Source: RH-chloro-G1 sp003670575 (GTDB lineage: Bacteria; Chloroflexota; Dehalococcoidia; UBA2979). Taken from it: a stretch of 64,000 nucleotides of DNA. Position 1 is the stretch's first letter. Each line of letters starts with the position of its first letter. Positions 62,847 through 64,000 of this stretch are shown in pieces. A program made the translations under genes and the position numbers. The stretch is from contig CANMOP010000010.1 in NCBI GenBank assembly GCA_947499615.1, positions 6,004-70,003 of the forward strand, given 5' to 3'. Under the pieces are notes generated by a model. It was not told where the DNA came from. It saw nothing but the letters and a program-made list of their open reading frames with translations, and did not search any database.

Positions 62847-64000
62847 CCAAATTCGCGTAGTCCGATGAGTCGATCATTGGCACCGAGCCGCTGATTTCAA
62901 CCCGCTCGCGAGATGCCTTCGCCGACACGTCAACGGCACGCAACAACAAGTCGAGATCGTCACCGTCGGCCTTCACCAGCCACGCCTGAATCGCGGCGAG
63001 CACGCTGGGCATGCGCGACTCGAGGGCTTTCAAATCCCACGCGGGACGCTCCACCATCGGTAGCAGCATCCGTTCCGATTCAAGACGGCTACGGCGCTCG
63101 GAGAGCGTGCGGCTTTCTTCGCGGATCATCTCTTCGGGCAGGTCATTCGCCGTAAACAGTTTCACGAGCCGCCGCTGCCGCGCTTCGAGTTCGCCAATCT
63201 CGTGATCGAGGGCGCCCCGGCGAGAATCCGCCGGGATCGACATCGAGAGCCTCCGCGCCTCATCAAGGATTCGATGAGGGTCGGCGAGAACCTCCACCAG
63301 CGCCTCCCGGATCGCCGTCTCCAGTGCTTCCTTTCGCACGTATGGCGACTTGCACCGGTCTGCCTTCGAACCGGCATAGCTGCGGCGGCACCTGTAGTAC
63401 TGGTAGCGGCCCTGTAACAGCGTCTGCCCGACCATCGCGGCTCCGCAGATCAAACAGCGCAAACGGCCCCGCAGCGGGTACTCGTGCGATGGGCGCGCGC
63501 GCTCTTTTCGCGCAGGATCGGCAAGCCGCACACGGACACGCTCGAACAACGCCAGAGACACGATTAGCGGGGTCGCACCCTCGACCTCGATCCATTCCGA
63601 TTCGTCGCGCACGACCACCCGCCGACGCCACTTGTTCCGCGCCACGTCACGTACTTTGTCGGCCCGCGTGCGTCGATAGATTGTTCGGCCGGTGTACGTC
63701 TCATTCAGGAGCATTCGGCGGACGGTGAGCGAGTACCAGCAGCCGCCATCGAAAGCCGGCACGCCGTCACAGTTGAGGTCGTTCGCAATTCGATTGCACG
63801 AGATGCCGTCGTCGAAGGCGCCGAAGATGCGGAGCACCGTCCCGGCCTGTACTGCGTCTACCGACCGATGCCCCGTCTCGGCGTGGTACTGGTAGCCGTA
63901 GATTCCGCGGCCCGCCCCTTGCGGCAGCCGCCCGCTTCGCGCGCGCTCTGCTTTGCCCCGCATCGTGCGCTCGATGATCTTCTCGCGCTCGACCTCAGCG
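62821..64000 (-). CDS. Large serine recombinase (integrase), N-terminus beyond the window
   Basis: About 392 residues are visible, reading leftward from the window edge. The sequence begins after the catalytic domain (EREKIIERTMRGKAERARSGRLP), followed by the recombinase domain (GIYGYQYHAETG...GISCNRIANDLNCDGVP). Then come a zinc ribbon (C-x2-C in LRCLICGAAMVG and later cysteines in YYRCRRS and DRCKSP) and a coiled-coil segment (ARQRRLVKLFTAND...). The catalytic Ser lies off the edge. Its stop is within the 3' end of dnaN, typical of an integrase gene at the border of an integrated element. Confidence 0.9.
   Translation of the reverse strand, partial: AEVEREKIIERTMRGKAERARSGRLPQGAGRGIYGYQYHAETGHRSVDAVQAGTVLRIFGAFDDGISCNRIANDLNCDGVPAFDGGCWYSLTVRRMLLNETYTGRTIYRRTRADKVRDVARNKWRRRVVVRDESEWIEVEGATPLIVSLALFERVRVRLADPARKERARPSHEYPLRGRLRCLICGAAMVGQTLLQGRYQYYRCRRSYAGSKADRCKSPYVRKEALETAIREALVEVLADPHRILDEARRLSMSIPADSRRGALDHEIGELEARQRRLVKLFTANDLPEEMIREESRTLSERRSRLESERMLLPMVERPAWDLKALESRMPSVLAAIQAWLVKADGDDLDLLLRAVDVSAKASRERVEISGSVPMIDSSDYANLVTIERTSA

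Overview
The window is a high-GC, gene-dense bacterial chromosome segment with many 1-8 nt stop/start overlaps. The gene mix fits a monoderm, Chloroflexota-like bacterium: an actinobacterial-type inositol-phosphate synthase with phosphatidylinositol genes, a coproheme-decarboxylase-family protein, a T-box riboswitch, a bifunctional-type dCTP deaminase, and a DUF6391-like protein. The phylum is inferred from gene content only. There are no rRNA or tRNA genes.

Layout. 1-5.1 kb: a cut-off LysR regulator, then an inositol-phospholipid operon (ino1, a PIM-type acyltransferase with an in-frame stop, a truncated glycosyltransferase, an intact phosphatidylinositol-phosphate-synthase-type CDP-alcohol transferase) and a cysteine-free double-thioredoxin-fold protein. 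5.2-8.7 kb (minus): a peptidase-MA-like protein, prfB with its programmed +1 frameshift, and folD. 8.7-14.4 kb (plus): acpS, nnr and fabD-fabF-fabF. 14.6-15.7 kb: an isolated, lower-GC gene of unknown function. 15.9-17.6 kb: recJ, followed by two tandem repeats. 17.7-23.9 kb (minus): tyrS, ribF, scpA, aroF, aroH and trpA. 24-26 kb: a CPBP protease and rmuC. 26.1-33.6 kb (minus): a trp operon, trpE-(Nudix/DinB)-trpG-trpD-trpC-trpF-trpB, behind a tryptophan T-box riboswitch and a small Trp-codon ORF coupled to trpE. 33.6-37 kb (minus): a site-2 protease, an HD protein, tyrA, gmk and a small membrane protein. 37.2-40.3 kb (plus): exported or envelope proteins. 40.4-42.7 kb (minus): fba, lepB and pyrE. 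43-49 kb (plus): dcd, ribD-ribE-ribBA-ribH and dinB. 49.2-60.6 kb (plus): a tetrapyrrole supercluster. 60.6-62.8 kb: a 2-hydroxyacid dehydrogenase and dnaN. From 62.8 kb to the edge: a large serine recombinase converging on the 3' end of dnaN, probably the edge of an integrated element.

How the genes work together. HemA and HemL make 5-aminolevulinate from glutamyl-tRNA. HemB, HemC and a CobA-HemD fusion lead to uroporphyrinogen III and precorrin-2, and a SirC/Met8-type enzyme continues towards siroheme. A fused AhbA-AhbB siroheme decarboxylase and a ChdC/HemQ-type coproheme decarboxylase are translationally coupled upstream. This suggests heme is made through siroheme but finished by ChdC, a hybrid of two known routes. 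A MerR-like regulator lies inside the cluster, and a 12-bp sequence is shared between its 5' region and the region upstream of the first gene of the cluster. Aromatic amino-acid synthesis is spread over three neighbouring loci (aroF-aroH, trp, tyrA), with uncharged tRNA-Trp as the evident signal for the trp operon.
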